A DNA stretch of 64,000 bases. It comes from Ciona savignyi (taxonomy: Eukaryota; Chordata; Ascidiacea; Phlebobranchia; Cionidae). Location of the stretch: positions 130,285 through 194,284 of the forward strand of contig CH002575.1 in NCBI GenBank assembly GCA_000149265.1, in the 5' to 3' direction. Shown here one piece after another: positions 1 to 11,700 of this stretch (positions are counted from its first letter, which is position 1; every line of letters starts with the position of its first letter). Position numbers and translations under genes: made by a program. Under the pieces are notes generated by a model that was not told the DNA's origin, did no database searches, and saw only the letters and a program-made list of their open reading frames with translations.

Positions 1-30
1 CACGTGTATTTAGCTGTACTTCTCTTACAG

Positions 31-141
31 ACAGCCCAACCTGAATGCGCAAAAAATAAATTGCGTCGTTCTTCCTTTTTTCGCTGTGGTCCGTTTCACA
101 ATCAGCACGCGGGCGACACTAGTGGCACGATGGTTTATTAA
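31..141 (+). CDS. Possible terminal coding exon of a gene that begins before the window
   Basis: A good acceptor (pyrimidine-rich tract ending TCTCTTACAG at 30) is followed by 36 open codons and a TAA at 139-141. The predicted tail is basic and polar with two cysteines and resembles no family I know. The reading phase cannot be verified because the preceding exon lies outside the window. It could equally be a 3' UTR or intergenic stretch that is open by chance. Confidence 0.28.
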   Translation, partial: TAQPECAKNKLRRSSFFRCGPFHNQHAGDTSGTMVY

Positions 142-815
142 TCATAAATAGCGTTCGCTAATGGCTGGAAACAGCGTCGAGGAAAGACTGTTTATCGCTA
201 TTAAATAATTCATGTTCGGATGTTTTCCAGTGGACGGTTGGAGCATTAAAAGAGTTGCTTTATTACACTGAACTAGTACAATGCTCTACACGACCATCAA
301 ATAATACGAAAACTTTTCATAATTTACCATTTGTATTCGTTGCAATTTTCGCATTCGTTTTCGTAGCAATTATCGCATGCAAGCTTGGTTTTGCAGCGTT
401 ACCTACCACTTAGCAAAGTTTAACACACGCTTTTCGTAAATCTATTGTTCGTTCACCGTCGCTAGAAATTTGATCATTCGTACAATGAAAGTCTAGGAGC
501 AATCGAGTTTTCGGTTACAAGAAAATTGGACGTAGATCGTCGCCGTTGAGATGCTAAATGTGGTTAATCGTCTTTGAAAGTGTTTACTGCAATTCGATTA
601 CCACTTGGTATTTATTAATCGCTCTTAAATATCGCTTGTCAAATTGTATATAGATTCTCTACAATAATATAAATCTAAAACTGAACCGCGAGAACTATTT
701 TCGCATCATAGAAAAGTACACACTCCTATATTTTATTGCCATTATGTTAACTTGATCTTAATCCTATATATTAGGTGTCTCGCAATAAAACAATAAATAA
801 CTCGCATTATTTAAA
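142..815. other. Intergenic stretch without a recognisable gene
   Basis: AT-rich sequence with no supported coding frame on either strand. AATAAA-like motifs occur near 785-800. A pyrimidine-poor TATTAG at about 770 could serve as a cis or trans splice acceptor for the small candidate gene that follows. Confidence 0.4.
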
Positions 816-1530
816 ATGCAGCAATATTTTAGAGAGGATACGTCCTATGCTGCATCCGATATTGCATTTGTTACCTGCAAATTATGTGACTTCTTTCACA
901 CCTTCCCTGCTATTTTATTAACATCAGACGAATTCCCACTGATGAGAACAATAACAAGGAACACCTTTCACACCTTGGTTACAATAGACGAAGCTGTGAT
1001 TACAGAACTAGTAGGTAAGTAGCAACGCTATCCCTCATGACCCCGTTTTACTTTTTACGTAGAAGCGAAAGGTGTCGTGTTGTGGTGGTGGTTACGTCAT
1101 AACAGATGGACGCAGGTGACAAAGTTTCCTGCTTGGCTGGAAAGCTGTCATCCAGCTTTCTCATCTTCGACATATAAAAGCCACCGGAAACTCTTTGATG
1201 ATTTATATGGAAGTATATATGAAAAGAGATTTTGATTCGGCGGTTCATTTAAAATCACATGACCAACCAGTGATAGTGCCATCCAGTATTTTGCCTTTTT
1301 TTTAATAAAGATCCATTAATTTTATAATTTGTTTTTAAGCATTTCCTATAATTATAACACATTGTTATTCATAAGAAAAAAATGAAGTAAGAGAAGGACA
1401 CAAATGTGGTGAAAAAATAGTTTGGGTAATAGTTTCGATCATTTCAGCAGATGCACCAACTGGTATAAACCAATTACGATCTAAATATCAAGGTATTAAA
1501 GTTATTTACGAGCCAGTCCAATCCCTGTGA
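816..1530 (+). CDS. Unrecognised two-exon candidate protein, about 92 aa
   Basis: Exon 1 runs 816-1014 from an ATG and ends at a strong donor, G|GTAAGT. Exon 2 runs from 1451 (or 1448) to the TGA at 1528-1530, and the reading frame continues across the junction. The acceptor is a CAGCAG tandem, so two products differing by one alanine are possible. The first exon encodes 66 residues with balanced composition, including a CKLC pair and an acidic segment. The second encodes a conserved-looking end that reads DAPTGINQLRSKYQ and then IKVIYEP. There is no signal peptide or transmembrane segment. I do not recognise the family. The intact frame over a well-formed intron favours a real gene or the 3' part of one, with further exons possible upstream. 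Confidence 0.42.
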
Positions 1531-2241
1531 AGTCTAACCAATTCTTCGGTGAATGGAGTTCAGATTACACGAAATCGTTTTAGATTTGTTGATCCCACAA
1601 GTCTAGCTGGGTGTCCTAATAAACAAGCGAAGCCGTATCATGCAATCTAAGAAGGGAAAATTATAATCCGCTAAACGGGACATTTTAAAGTTCTGTGAAA
1701 ACTTCTTTTTATTTGTTTTAAACTAGTTTGCAATGTTTACCTATACGTTATATTTGTCGAGTATAACCGATAATTCAATGTTGCTAGTGGTGACAATGTA
1801 ACCATAAATTTCTAGTTTAGTCATATCGACTTATCATCAGCATTATTGAGTAAGAAAACAATAATTTTCCAATATCCACAAACGCACAGTTTCTCTTGTA
1901 TATTGTGTTGTGGGGATTTGGTTAGCGGCACCAAGGAAAAGTCTGGGCGACTACCGCAAGGTATGCTTGCCTAACAATGTGTAAACTATAAACTGGTTAC
2001 AACGCCTGTTAGTGATTCAAAAGATGCAAATGGTTATTTCTCTCTCCTGAAATGTAAGCGCCGAAGTTTCTTTAAAAACTAGGAAATGTCATTATCATAC
2101 TTCAAGTTCAAATTACGTTGTATGTAAAGGAAAGCAAAACCATTTTCGAAATGAATTAACTAAACTAAACCTTTTTCCTCATTTTAGTGTTGTCTTAACT
2201 TTGTTCCAATTCTCTTTTACATAATTTTTTTTATTGATTCA
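1531..2241. other. Intergenic, nothing recognised
   Basis: No frame with coding character and no repeat matching other parts of the window was seen. Confidence 0.4.
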
Positions 2242-2332
2242 AGTTTCGAACCCAAGATGGGCTTGATACTGCGACTGTTTTTTTATAAGAGTCCGTATAA
2301 GTATAGGTCGAGTTAACCATTCGGTCACACGA
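2242..2332 (-). repeat. tRNA-like relic (SINE head or tRNA pseudogene)
   Basis: Read on the minus strand, a stretch with a B-box-like GGGTTCGAAACT (plus-strand 2242-2253) lies downstream of an A-box-like segment TGACCGAATGGTTAACTCG near 2310-2328. The spacing between the boxes is long and I cannot draw a proper cloverleaf, so this is more likely a decayed tRNA-derived SINE than a working tRNA. It is a different family from the main SINE of this window. Confidence 0.35.
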
Positions 2333-2579
2333 CCTTTTACATAATCCATGTCCGTATATAGTCCTACTCAATTAGCTCTCCCTAACGGCGAGTAAACATT
2401 AAACACCGTTTCTATTAGAGTGCCTTTCGAAGTTGAAAATTCATACAATTTATGTGGATTGATATTTAAAATTGTTGTAATGTATAATACCAAATTTCAA
2501 CTATGATTATATTTTACACTAAAAAAACTAATTTATATTGTATGACAGGTTACTTTAATTTATTTGCTGGAAAGACGTA

Positions 2580-3018
2580 TATAGATGGCGTATAACCAAT
2601 TAAGACCTCTATGCGGGACAGGATGTGACGAGTGGAAGCCTTCCTTAGTCATTTATTTTAAACGAGATTTTTGATGAGTAACAATGGTGGTGATTCCCTA
2701 ATGTTTGTTTTGTTAAAGCGACATGTGCTAGGCTGCGCGCCGGTGTTCTCGTTTGGCTGTAAAGTTTTGTAATAGTGGAGCAGTGCTTTGTGAAATAAAG
2801 GTGTTGATTGTGCATCTACTAGCTATTTTGTTGGGAAAAAGTTGCCGATGTACGTAGGAGTTTGGGTTCAAAAATGTAAAACTTTTGAAGGGTTTTGAGT
2901 TTAGCTTGCAGATTCAAACTTCAATTTTTAATTTAAAAAAAAATAAGACTTTCCAAGTCAGGATTTTGAGTGACAGTCGTTTTTGTAAAGTCAGTTTGCA
3001 TTGGAGAGATAGTGAGAA
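2580..3018 (+). repeat. 440-bp dispersed repeat, copy 1
   Basis: This segment is repeated in inverted orientation at 30822-31260 over its full length. Shared landmarks are GGCGTATAACCAATTAAG, GGCTGCGCGCCGGTGTTCTC, GTTGCCGATGTACG and GGAGAGATAG. Identity is high by eye, with scattered substitutions and short indels. No open reading frame, long terminal inverted repeat or simple tail was recognised, so the class is unknown. Confidence 0.75.
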
Positions 3019-3502
3019 TAATAAGTTGACGTCTTATGAAGGCTATTGGCGATAATATATATCGACAAGGTAATTTTAATTTACGTCCAATCTACTAACT
3101 GAATTATTACCATACCACATATTAAAAAAACCTTAAAGTAGAATTATTAAACACATGGCAAAATTAGCCTGTGGTTGCGCGAATCCCACATATTCTTCTA
3201 TATAGCTCTTGAAAGAAATTAGTTTACTTTGTCCGTTTGTTGGTCAGTACGGTCTTTGGTAACTTTATAACCTTGATATAGGGGATTTCTGCCCATTTTT
3301 TTCTTAAGAAATAACTTTTAAATTGATGACAGTTACCATAAACCATTTTTTAATTTTCAACCCTTTCCCTATGGTTCCGTTCTATGAGAGGTGGTGTTTA
3401 ATGAGATTTTTTGACTACCTGGTCAGATAATTTTGGAAAAATAAATTTAATTAATGAAAAGAAAAAACATCCAACGTAGGATAGGAACGATGGTTATATA
3501 TT

Positions 3503-4105
3503 TCGACTTAAACGATGGTTATAATATATTTTGTAGTTCTCTAAACTGGCAGGGTATGGAAAAAAAGTTGGAAAAAGTATAAAAATATTTTTAAAAATAG
3601 TTATAAAATTTGTGAATAAAAGTGATATAATAATATTTATAAACTTTGTACAAAAGTGCGATATAAAAATAGTTTGTGAATTACACATGCTTCTAAATTT
3701 AGGCATATTTACAATTAAAATGTTTTTTTTTGTTAAAAGCCAGCCGCATAAAAGGATCATGCTTTGGAGGGTGTGGTCGTGGGTGCAACATCGTTGGATT
3801 TGTCATTTAGGAGAGGATAGGATATTTATCTTTATCACCGTGAATAGGAAAACAAAGGGGGTTAACACACAGGCAATCGTCAGATCACCTCGCGCCCATC
3901 GTCGGGTTACCGGAGCTATTGCAGTGTGTTGTATATGATAGACACGTTCCTTCAATTTGGTAGAACCCATTAATCCGCTGGGTTCAGGCAATGTCCGTAA
4001 AGTGCCTTGCCCAAGGACACAACCGAATAGCTAGCGACCAGTTTCGCATCTACAACCTTTCGATTGAAAGACGACGCACTTAACCGTTAAACCAACGGGC
4101 CGGAC
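3503..4105 (-). mobile_element. Composite SINE: tRNA-derived head plus AT-rich 3' module
   Basis: On the minus strand the element begins at about 4105 with a tRNA-like head (GGCCCG, then an A-box-like segment, then CGAAAGGTTG and a B-box-like CGAAACTGGTC). It continues through a body containing GGTTCTACCAAATTGAAGG and TATCC units near 3815. It then runs into an AT-rich module of about 310 bp. The same junction between body and module occurs at 29345 in the second copy (29095-29660), so the two parts behave as one unit. Other copies in the window (31865, 50865) have the head and body but stop at the TATCC tail. Confidence 0.72.
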
Positions 4106-4499
4106 AACGTAACGCAGTTACTGTTATTGGTCAATTATCATTTTGTGATGCAAGAACCTTAGATTACTAATTAGCATAATAAATGTCAATCTGTATTTTA
4201 ACCCGTTTTTTTTATAGTGGCGTTCTGTTAAAGGAGCTCAAATAGAAGCTTTACAGTACTTATATTCTTTATCTTAATCTCTGCATTTTAAGACACAATG
4301 ACGTCGCAGACTTCAATGACCTCTATAAAATGAATAAAAATAAAATAAAAGGTTTCAGGAATCCATCCAAAGACTGAAAGACATCGCACTAACCCACCAA
4401 TAAGTCAGACGTTTCAAACTGTCACATGGTAAGCCGATGGCAATAATATTTTGAAGTGGATTTTTTGTTGATGTTTAAATTTAGCCGGCCCTAACAGTT

Positions 4500-5335
4500 A
4501 CCTTGTATTTAGAATGCACCCCATCCTTTCCACCACTAATGTAGCGCACCAGCTCACCTGCACCCGCATGTATCACTTACAAGTAAAACCCTTTTTCTTT
4601 CTCTTTCTTTTACTATTGTTTTATTTAAGAACCCTACTGTCCAGATTTTCTATTTTTCAGAGCATTGGGAGATCTAGTGACGGCAGGAGGCTCTTCTGTT
4701 GTTGTGGCGTCACTATAAATCACCATCTCAAGAATTTATTTTTCCGGAACTTGCTGCATAGTTTATTCATTTTTTAGTTTTATTTAATATTAATTTTGTC
4801 AGTTAGGCAGTCTTTGCCTACTTATTGTTTGTAATATGCATAATTGTTATGCATACTTAAAGTGCAATATTGTTTTGCACAATAATGTTTTTTCTAAATA
4901 ATTTTAATTATTTATTTATGTATTTAAATTTTTAATTAATATACTTTTAAATGCCTTGGTAAGTGTTGCACTTGAAACTTTTCAGTGGAATTTCATTTTT
5001 GGGGTTTTTCTTTTTCCACTGCGGCCCACACTTTCCGGGCCACCCCTTCTCCTAAAGCCGACTCCCCCATTGCACGGGTCGCTTTACCGCACACTTTTCT
5101 TCGAGGCTTAGTGCAATTTTTATTTTATAAACAACTATTTAATTATTTTTAATATTTTTTATTTTTTAAATTGGGTTTAGCGGCCACGTCAAATTATACA
5201 GAATTTTAATAGTCTATTTTTTTTAGACGTGTTCTAACGACTGTCGTTTTGCCGTTTTTTCCCGTTTTCCAAATTTTTACCGATAGTCCCACTTCGTGTT
5301 TTCATCGTGGAAACAAAAAATAAACTAAACTAAAC
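4500..5335 (+). mobile_element. 3' end of a LINE-like retrotransposon, copy A
   Basis: The segment ends in a short tandem tail (TAAACTAAACTAAACTA). It shares a long diagnostic 3' region with three other places: GCGGCCACGTC, ACGTGTTCTAACGACTGTCG, CCCGTTTTCC and CGTGGAAAC. Copies are at 38814-39025 (minus), 41935-42090 (plus) and 48610-49320 (minus). Homology with the 48.6 kb copy extends upstream through a segment reading TTTCATTTTTGGGGTTTTTC. No reverse transcriptase frame remains. A 5'-truncated non-LTR element with a 3' UTR of about 800 bp is the simplest reading. Confidence 0.55.
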
Positions 5336-5615
5336 TACTAACTAAACACTGCTAAAAATAACAACCTTAGCCTTAAGTTTTAACTTTGATTGTTGAGCTG
5401 CTGATTTGGTGCTGGAAAATTCTGCCCGTTACTGTTCATTGTTCCCCAGTTAGAGTTTATAGTAAAATGAGCAATAACTACATTGCTGCTTGTAAATTTA
5501 AACTGTGGAATTAAACACACATCTCGATTTACACTCGCAATATGTCAAAACATAAAGTTCAATGAATCATGATCACATAAAAAAACAACTTTCATTGACA
5601 TGTAAAAACTGTTGA

Positions 5616-5621
5616 TTTATT
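5616..5621 (-). promoter_or_regulatory. Polyadenylation signal of USPL1
   Basis: AATAAA on the minus strand, about 90 bases past the USPL1 stop codon at 5712-5714. This is the expected position for the end of a short 3' UTR. Confidence 0.5.
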
Positions 5622-5711
5622 AAGAACTAAGATTATAGAAAATGGAAAAACGAACTAAAAACCATTGTTGTCTTCCATTTACAGCCAGGTTTAAAAAAAA
5701 TTATAAAAAAT

Positions 5712-8700
5712 TCACATGTCAAGAAAAGATAATATATCAAATTGCTCATTATCATCATCAAGAGGATTTTGCGGAATTGTATTTTTCATTGATAACGGAG
5801 AATCAAGATCATTTATCAGGTCGTCTAGACTTCCTTGATCCAAGGAATGTTTTAATGCAGAAGCATAATTTACAAATGGGACAGGACTCTGTAAACGTGG
5901 AGTGCTGTCACCGGAAAAACTTCCAGTGGGAGTTGGAATCTGACTGTCAGAGGAATTATTCCACTGGCTGCCATTGCTTAGTGGGTTAGAAGAACCACTG
6001 GCTCCACTTGAATAACTGAAACTATCAATATCAGCAAGCAAGTCCGACATGTCAGAGATCTCTGATGTTTTGTCCATTGCAACAAACCCTGTTTGATTAG
6101 AAGGAGGGCTGGTAGTTGGAGTTGGCTTCTGCTTCTCTTTAGATTTGAACTGTTCATATGGTTTGTGTTTTTGGTCTGGCTGTTTTTTCTTCAGATCTGC
6201 CTTTTTGTACCCCGCCAGTTTAAAAGTTCTCTTTGGTCTATAAGATTCAAAATCCATGCTAGAACTTTTCAAAAGTCGATTTGGTGTGATCTTTTTCTTT
6301 TTTAACTTCAAAAAATCAACAGAGTTGAAATGCTCCATTGGTTTCTGAACCACATCACTATGTTGCAGTGGCTGACCAAAAGAAATTGGTGGCGCCTGTG
6401 CTCTGTTCTCTGATTCTACGAGTGGTGGATTGACTACAGGCAGCATCACAATTCTTGCAGGCATAACTTTAGAGTTTATCATTGGCAGTTTATTGGAAAG
6501 CCGCTTCTGACTTAAAGATTTATGACTGTTTTTTGGCATTTGCATCACATAGTCACGATTGCGTGACGTATTTATACCAAATGGACTGGTGTCTTTTATT
6601 TGTTTGACAGCCTGCATCCAAACAGAAGGCGATTTGTCTTGAGGAGCTTGAGGTGCAGCCTGGTTTGTTTGTTTTAATGGGGTTGATATGTTAAGGTTTG
6701 GAACATCAACCGAGTTTTTGACTTCCATAGGTCGAATCTTGCAATGGAGTTTTGGAACTTCTTCCGATGGTGGATTCCTATTGTTCCAAGTTGTTGATGC
6801 AGCTTGGGAATCCTGTACAATGTTGGGCAAAGAAGGGTGAGTTCTACTTGGACTTTCAGGTAAGTTGGTAGGTGATTTGGTTTGAAAGGTGGAGGATATA
6901 CAAATTTCAGCTGAATTTGAATTATTCTTTATAGATGTCAGTGTGTTAGTATCTGATAACACTGAACTATGTTTGATTGGTGACACTGTCGATGGTTTCT
7001 GTAAAGCAGGAGACGGTACTGAGCTCACCACAGAAGGAAGTGCTATTTGTTCAATCGTTGTTGTATCTGTGTGGGATTTCATTGAATCCTGTAAAGTGTC
7101 CAATGTTGGTGATACATTGTCAGGCACAGGGATCGTTGGTGGAGGGGATGGGTGGCAAACAGGGTCAATGTCTTGACAAATGCCTTGTAGAGATTTTTCT
7201 TGAGCATTGCTTGTTTTTTGAATGTGAATTTCTTCTGCATCCATGTCATCTGATAAATCTATTGATTCTGTAATCACTGGTGTGTTTTCCTCTGTGTTCT
7301 GTGCCATTTCCATGTGAGTAATCAAATCAACCTTCTGTTCTTCTAATTCAGAAGCTTGTGTTTGTGTTATATTTTTGTTGACTTTGTGTGGTTCTTCTTT
7401 AGTGTTATTTACGGGTTTCATTGATATTACTTTAATAGTATTTTGATTAACTTGTGAAGTTTCGTTTATTAGTTTTGAGGTCGGGGTAGATGTCATAATA
7501 TGTGTTGGCATGAAATCCAGTTTTTGGACTTCTTTATTTTTTGTTGTATTATCTTTGTGAAGACTTTCATTGAGCTGTTCAATATCTTCCACAGAATTTG
7601 CTGCTGGGCTTTCAGGTGTTGTTTCAGATCTGTCCTTATTGGGTAGATGTAAAATTCTTTTAAATCTCTTTCTCTTTTCTGTGTTTAATTGCGATACTTT
7701 ATCTTCCATTGAAACGTTTTCTTGCACTTGAGATGTACCACCATGGTCACTTGCCACATAATGATTAGAACTAATTTTTACTTGGTCAGATACTACTGGA
7801 CTATCGGCACTTTTCTTTTCTGTTTCAGATTTTTGTATATCACCTTCTGCAGTAAAACAGTTTTCTTTTGGTTCGTTAACTTTACTAATGTCACTGATTT
7901 GATTAGAAAGGTCCGGGGCATTATTGATAGAAACATCCCTTGTTTTTTTAATTTCAAACGAAACTTGAGAATATAAATCCTCTACCATTGGTTCGTCGTC
8001 TGAAGTTAGGACCAGATCGTCAATGACCTCATTTACCATGTTCGACTCTGTAATTTCGTCACTGTTACTAGAGCACTCATCTTCTGCAGCATGCGTTTGC
8101 TGATGCTGCTGAGGATCTTGTTCTTGTTTAGTAACCAGTGGTAAATCTGAAATTGATGGTTTAACAGTTTCTTGAACAGTTTTTTCAGACTCCGATGGAT
8201 GTGACCTTGAAGAAACACAATCGTCTGCCTCGTCCACAATAATTGTTTCCTCAGGCTGGTCTTCTTTAAATAGATTTGCAGGAATGTCCTCACCTAAAAA
8301 TATTATTCAGGACTTTAATTACAGACTACAGTTGGTATTAAAACATGATTGATCTTTACACAAATGTATAAACGGTTATGAAAATGAACAAACAAATTAT
8401 TAATAAATAGATGAAAATTTAGTCGCCTACCCAGCAAAATGGCTTCTTCATTGTCAACAGGGCATAAATGCTCAGACATTTGGTCATGATTGGAATCATT
8501 TTTCCAAAGGTTCAAGTTCAATCCCTGCTTCTCCCACAATACCATGTGGATTTCTCCTGGTGGGATTTTCGGGGGTCTTGATTGCCATGAAGACACAGGG
8601 TTCAAATCATCACAGCACAGCCACTTGTTTGCTAATGATGAAGCAAATGTCAAATGCGGAGATGATAAAGAAAAACTTAAAATAAAAAGTTATCTATGCA

Positions 8701-11700
8701 ATAAGTGGAAAATTTAAACAGGGAAAATTTAGTAGGTGAAAGGGCGGGCTATAAAAATAAACATTTCGCAGATTTTTTGGTGCAAGTCCTTAAAACCATC
8801 TGCAAACTAGTCCTTAATTTAAATTATTATAATTATATTTGTTCTACATCAGACAAGAGACTGGGCAAAATATGTATTTTTTACCCGCCGTTTTTTTTAA
8901 ATTTTCAATAACACGAAAAATGATTACATATTTGCTGTCTTGCATACAGCAGTTATAGACCTAATAAAAACGATAAATATTACAATTTAGCAATGTATAC
9001 TGTATACACTTATATACCTTTACAATCACGAATCCAAACAATAAAATGGTTGAAGGGTTTGTTGATATACTGCACAGCAGCTGTAACAGAGTAAAGATGG
9101 CCTTGAATCCCAAAATCTAAAACTTTAAAGCGATTGTGTGGAAGACCTTGCTCAAAATGTAGCATTAAACATGGTGGTATCCTGTATAAAATGTAATAAT
9201 TATAATAACTGAGTTTTAGTTAGTAGAGTCTCAACCACTAGCACAGTGCACATATAATATGGGGTAGAAATGGATGAAGTAGAATAATTGACCATTTTAG
9301 AATACTTTTTCTACAAATTCGAAGGGATATAAACTGCTTTTGGTTACAATGCTTATGAGCTTTATAATCATTAATAAACAAGCGGCTTGTTTTCTTTTTC
9401 AATTGTTGCCGGCATGATTCGAACGTCTCTTTTAACATGACAAAAAAACTTCTCCCATAGTCCCATCCAAAGGGTTATATAACCACAAAAAGAAAAAAAA
9501 CAGTTAAAGAAAATTACTTAACTAGGCTATAAGACAAAGTTTACAACATTTTTAACAATGCAATAAATCCACAATAGTACAAAAGAACAGCATAAGATAG
9601 AGATGAGACAGCTGAAAAATTATACTTTCACATAACAAAAGATTTCTCATGGGCCCAAACAAATTGACTTTTTAGCATGTTGCTATAGGTGGAAAACCAA
9701 TTACTCTGTAAAATTTTTGCACTCTCGCACAAACTATTATAATTTACATAACTATTTAAAACAACATCTGGCTTTTGCCTTCAGTTCATTGACAACCTCA
9801 ATAACAGGCAGAAAAAGGAAAGACCATCATCAACATGTTTTTTGAATATTTTTAGTTCGAGGCAAAAGGCTAGGCATCTCCAAGGTAATAAAAAAGCAAG
9901 GTTTTACAAATTTAGTAAGCAACATAATCAATATTAAAATGCTTGTACACATAAAAAAATTATCATATGGTTTTAGAAAGGTGAAAAAGAACAATCTTTC
10001 TGTCTTTTTGTAAGACTATTGTGAATCAAAGCGGCAACGATCCGCATAACAACGATTAGCGCTATGTACCTATATAAAGATCGCAGGGCTATTGACACAC
10101 TAGCCAGAAGAGAAAATAATTCGACTACCTCTGGTGACGATTTTGTAACAAAATTATATAACTGTGTCTTGAAACCGAATATGATAAACAACACAAATTA
10201 TTAAAAATTTAGTTTCTGTATGTTTTTAACTTCAAAAGATCTTTTATGAGTTGATTTCAAAAGTTTTTATGCATGGACAGACTAAAATTTAAGCCTGAGG
10301 GATGTGATAATAACCAAGAGCCCACTACCAATAATTTCTATGCATACCTTTCCATCACCATAGTCATTAATTGATTTTGAGCTGAACATGTAAAGCAAGA
10401 GCGATGAAAAGAGGCGTTCAAAGGATGGAAATCTGGAGTTGTGGATGGAAAAGACGTGATTTCGGTTGTCACCCGTCTTGCTTTCTTGTACTGGCATTCA
10501 TCACATTCAAACTCCCATCTACACATTGAAATAAATTGTTTTTGTATTAAAATGATTAAAATATGTACTGATATCCTATATCACATTTAGTTTGATTTAA
10601 AGCTAATATGTATAAAGCGATGCTGGTCACATCGATACAAAGCGCAATTGTGCCACGATACTGGGTGGCTGACATAGGGTGGACCTTTCATACAAAGCTA
10701 TAATACAAACAACGCAATGCATAGTGATATTAGTTATTTAACGCTTTTATTTAAAAAAGGAGAAAAATCAGATAGTGGTATTATAACATCACTTTCCCAC
10801 ATTCACTTGTTAGCGTAAATTAATTTCTTATTTAAAAACTGATATTTTAATAGATTATTTTATATTTTTCTTACTTCCTTATCTTCTGTAACATTAAAGA
10901 TGAATTCACGCATTTTCAGGTGGTGTTTATTAGCTTAGTAATGAAAAAACATCATGTTCGCACACTTAAGTAAAATAGCGGGGAAGGGCTCTACATTTAA
11001 GATTTTAAAGCACTTGTTTTAAGGGAAAAGTTCAGTTACCAATTGAGCTGGTCCATAAAATTGAATGGGCTGTTACGCCACACTTATTAACTACTAGAGA
11101 GCATCAATCACATGTCAACCACCAACATTTGTAAAATACATTTGGATTTTACCATATACGTTTACAAGCAGGGTCGCTAACCACAATTGGTATATTTTAT
11201 ACCCAATTTTTATCCTAAGTTAAATATTATTTTTTTATTCATTTGATAAAAAATATATTTTCAAAATTTGACATATTTCCATAACTAATTTAAGTGGCTT
11301 ACCAGCCTACTCAATTAAATTAAATTTTGGTAATTAGGTTGGTCACTGAGATCCTTAAAAAATAAAATACCGATGAAAAGGTCAATTAGTATGGAATTTC
11401 CCATGAGGTAAAAAATAAATTTTGGGTTGTGAAAAATCTAGGTCCTGGTGTGCAATACGCGATCTATTATGCGCAACACTTTATTGTGTGGGATGTGTTT
11501 TTGATGTCATCACAAAACACTACTTTCTTTCATATGCACCACACATATTATTAATATTTGAANNNNNNNNNNNNNNNNNNNNNNNNNNNNNNNNNNNNNN
11601 NNNNNNNNNNNNNNNNNNNNNNNNNNNNNNNNNNNNNNNNNNNNNNNNNNNNNNNNNNNNNNTAGTTACTTTTATATCTTAGTTTAAATAAACATTGACA

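Noticed and set aside
1048-1248. 66-codon open frame on the minus strand opposite the intron of the 816-1530 candidate
   Set aside because: A short segment (SKMRKLDDSFPAKQ) looks protein-like, but there is no ATG in a good context, and the stronger spliced model lies on the other strand.
2242-2332. Functional tRNA gene
   Set aside because: A- and B-box-like motifs are present, but stems do not pair into a cloverleaf and the spacing is too long.
3612-3991. Open frames across the SINE at 3.5-4.1 kb and equivalents near 29.4 and 31.9 kb
   Set aside because: They are translations of the repeated element, present wherever the repeat occurs.
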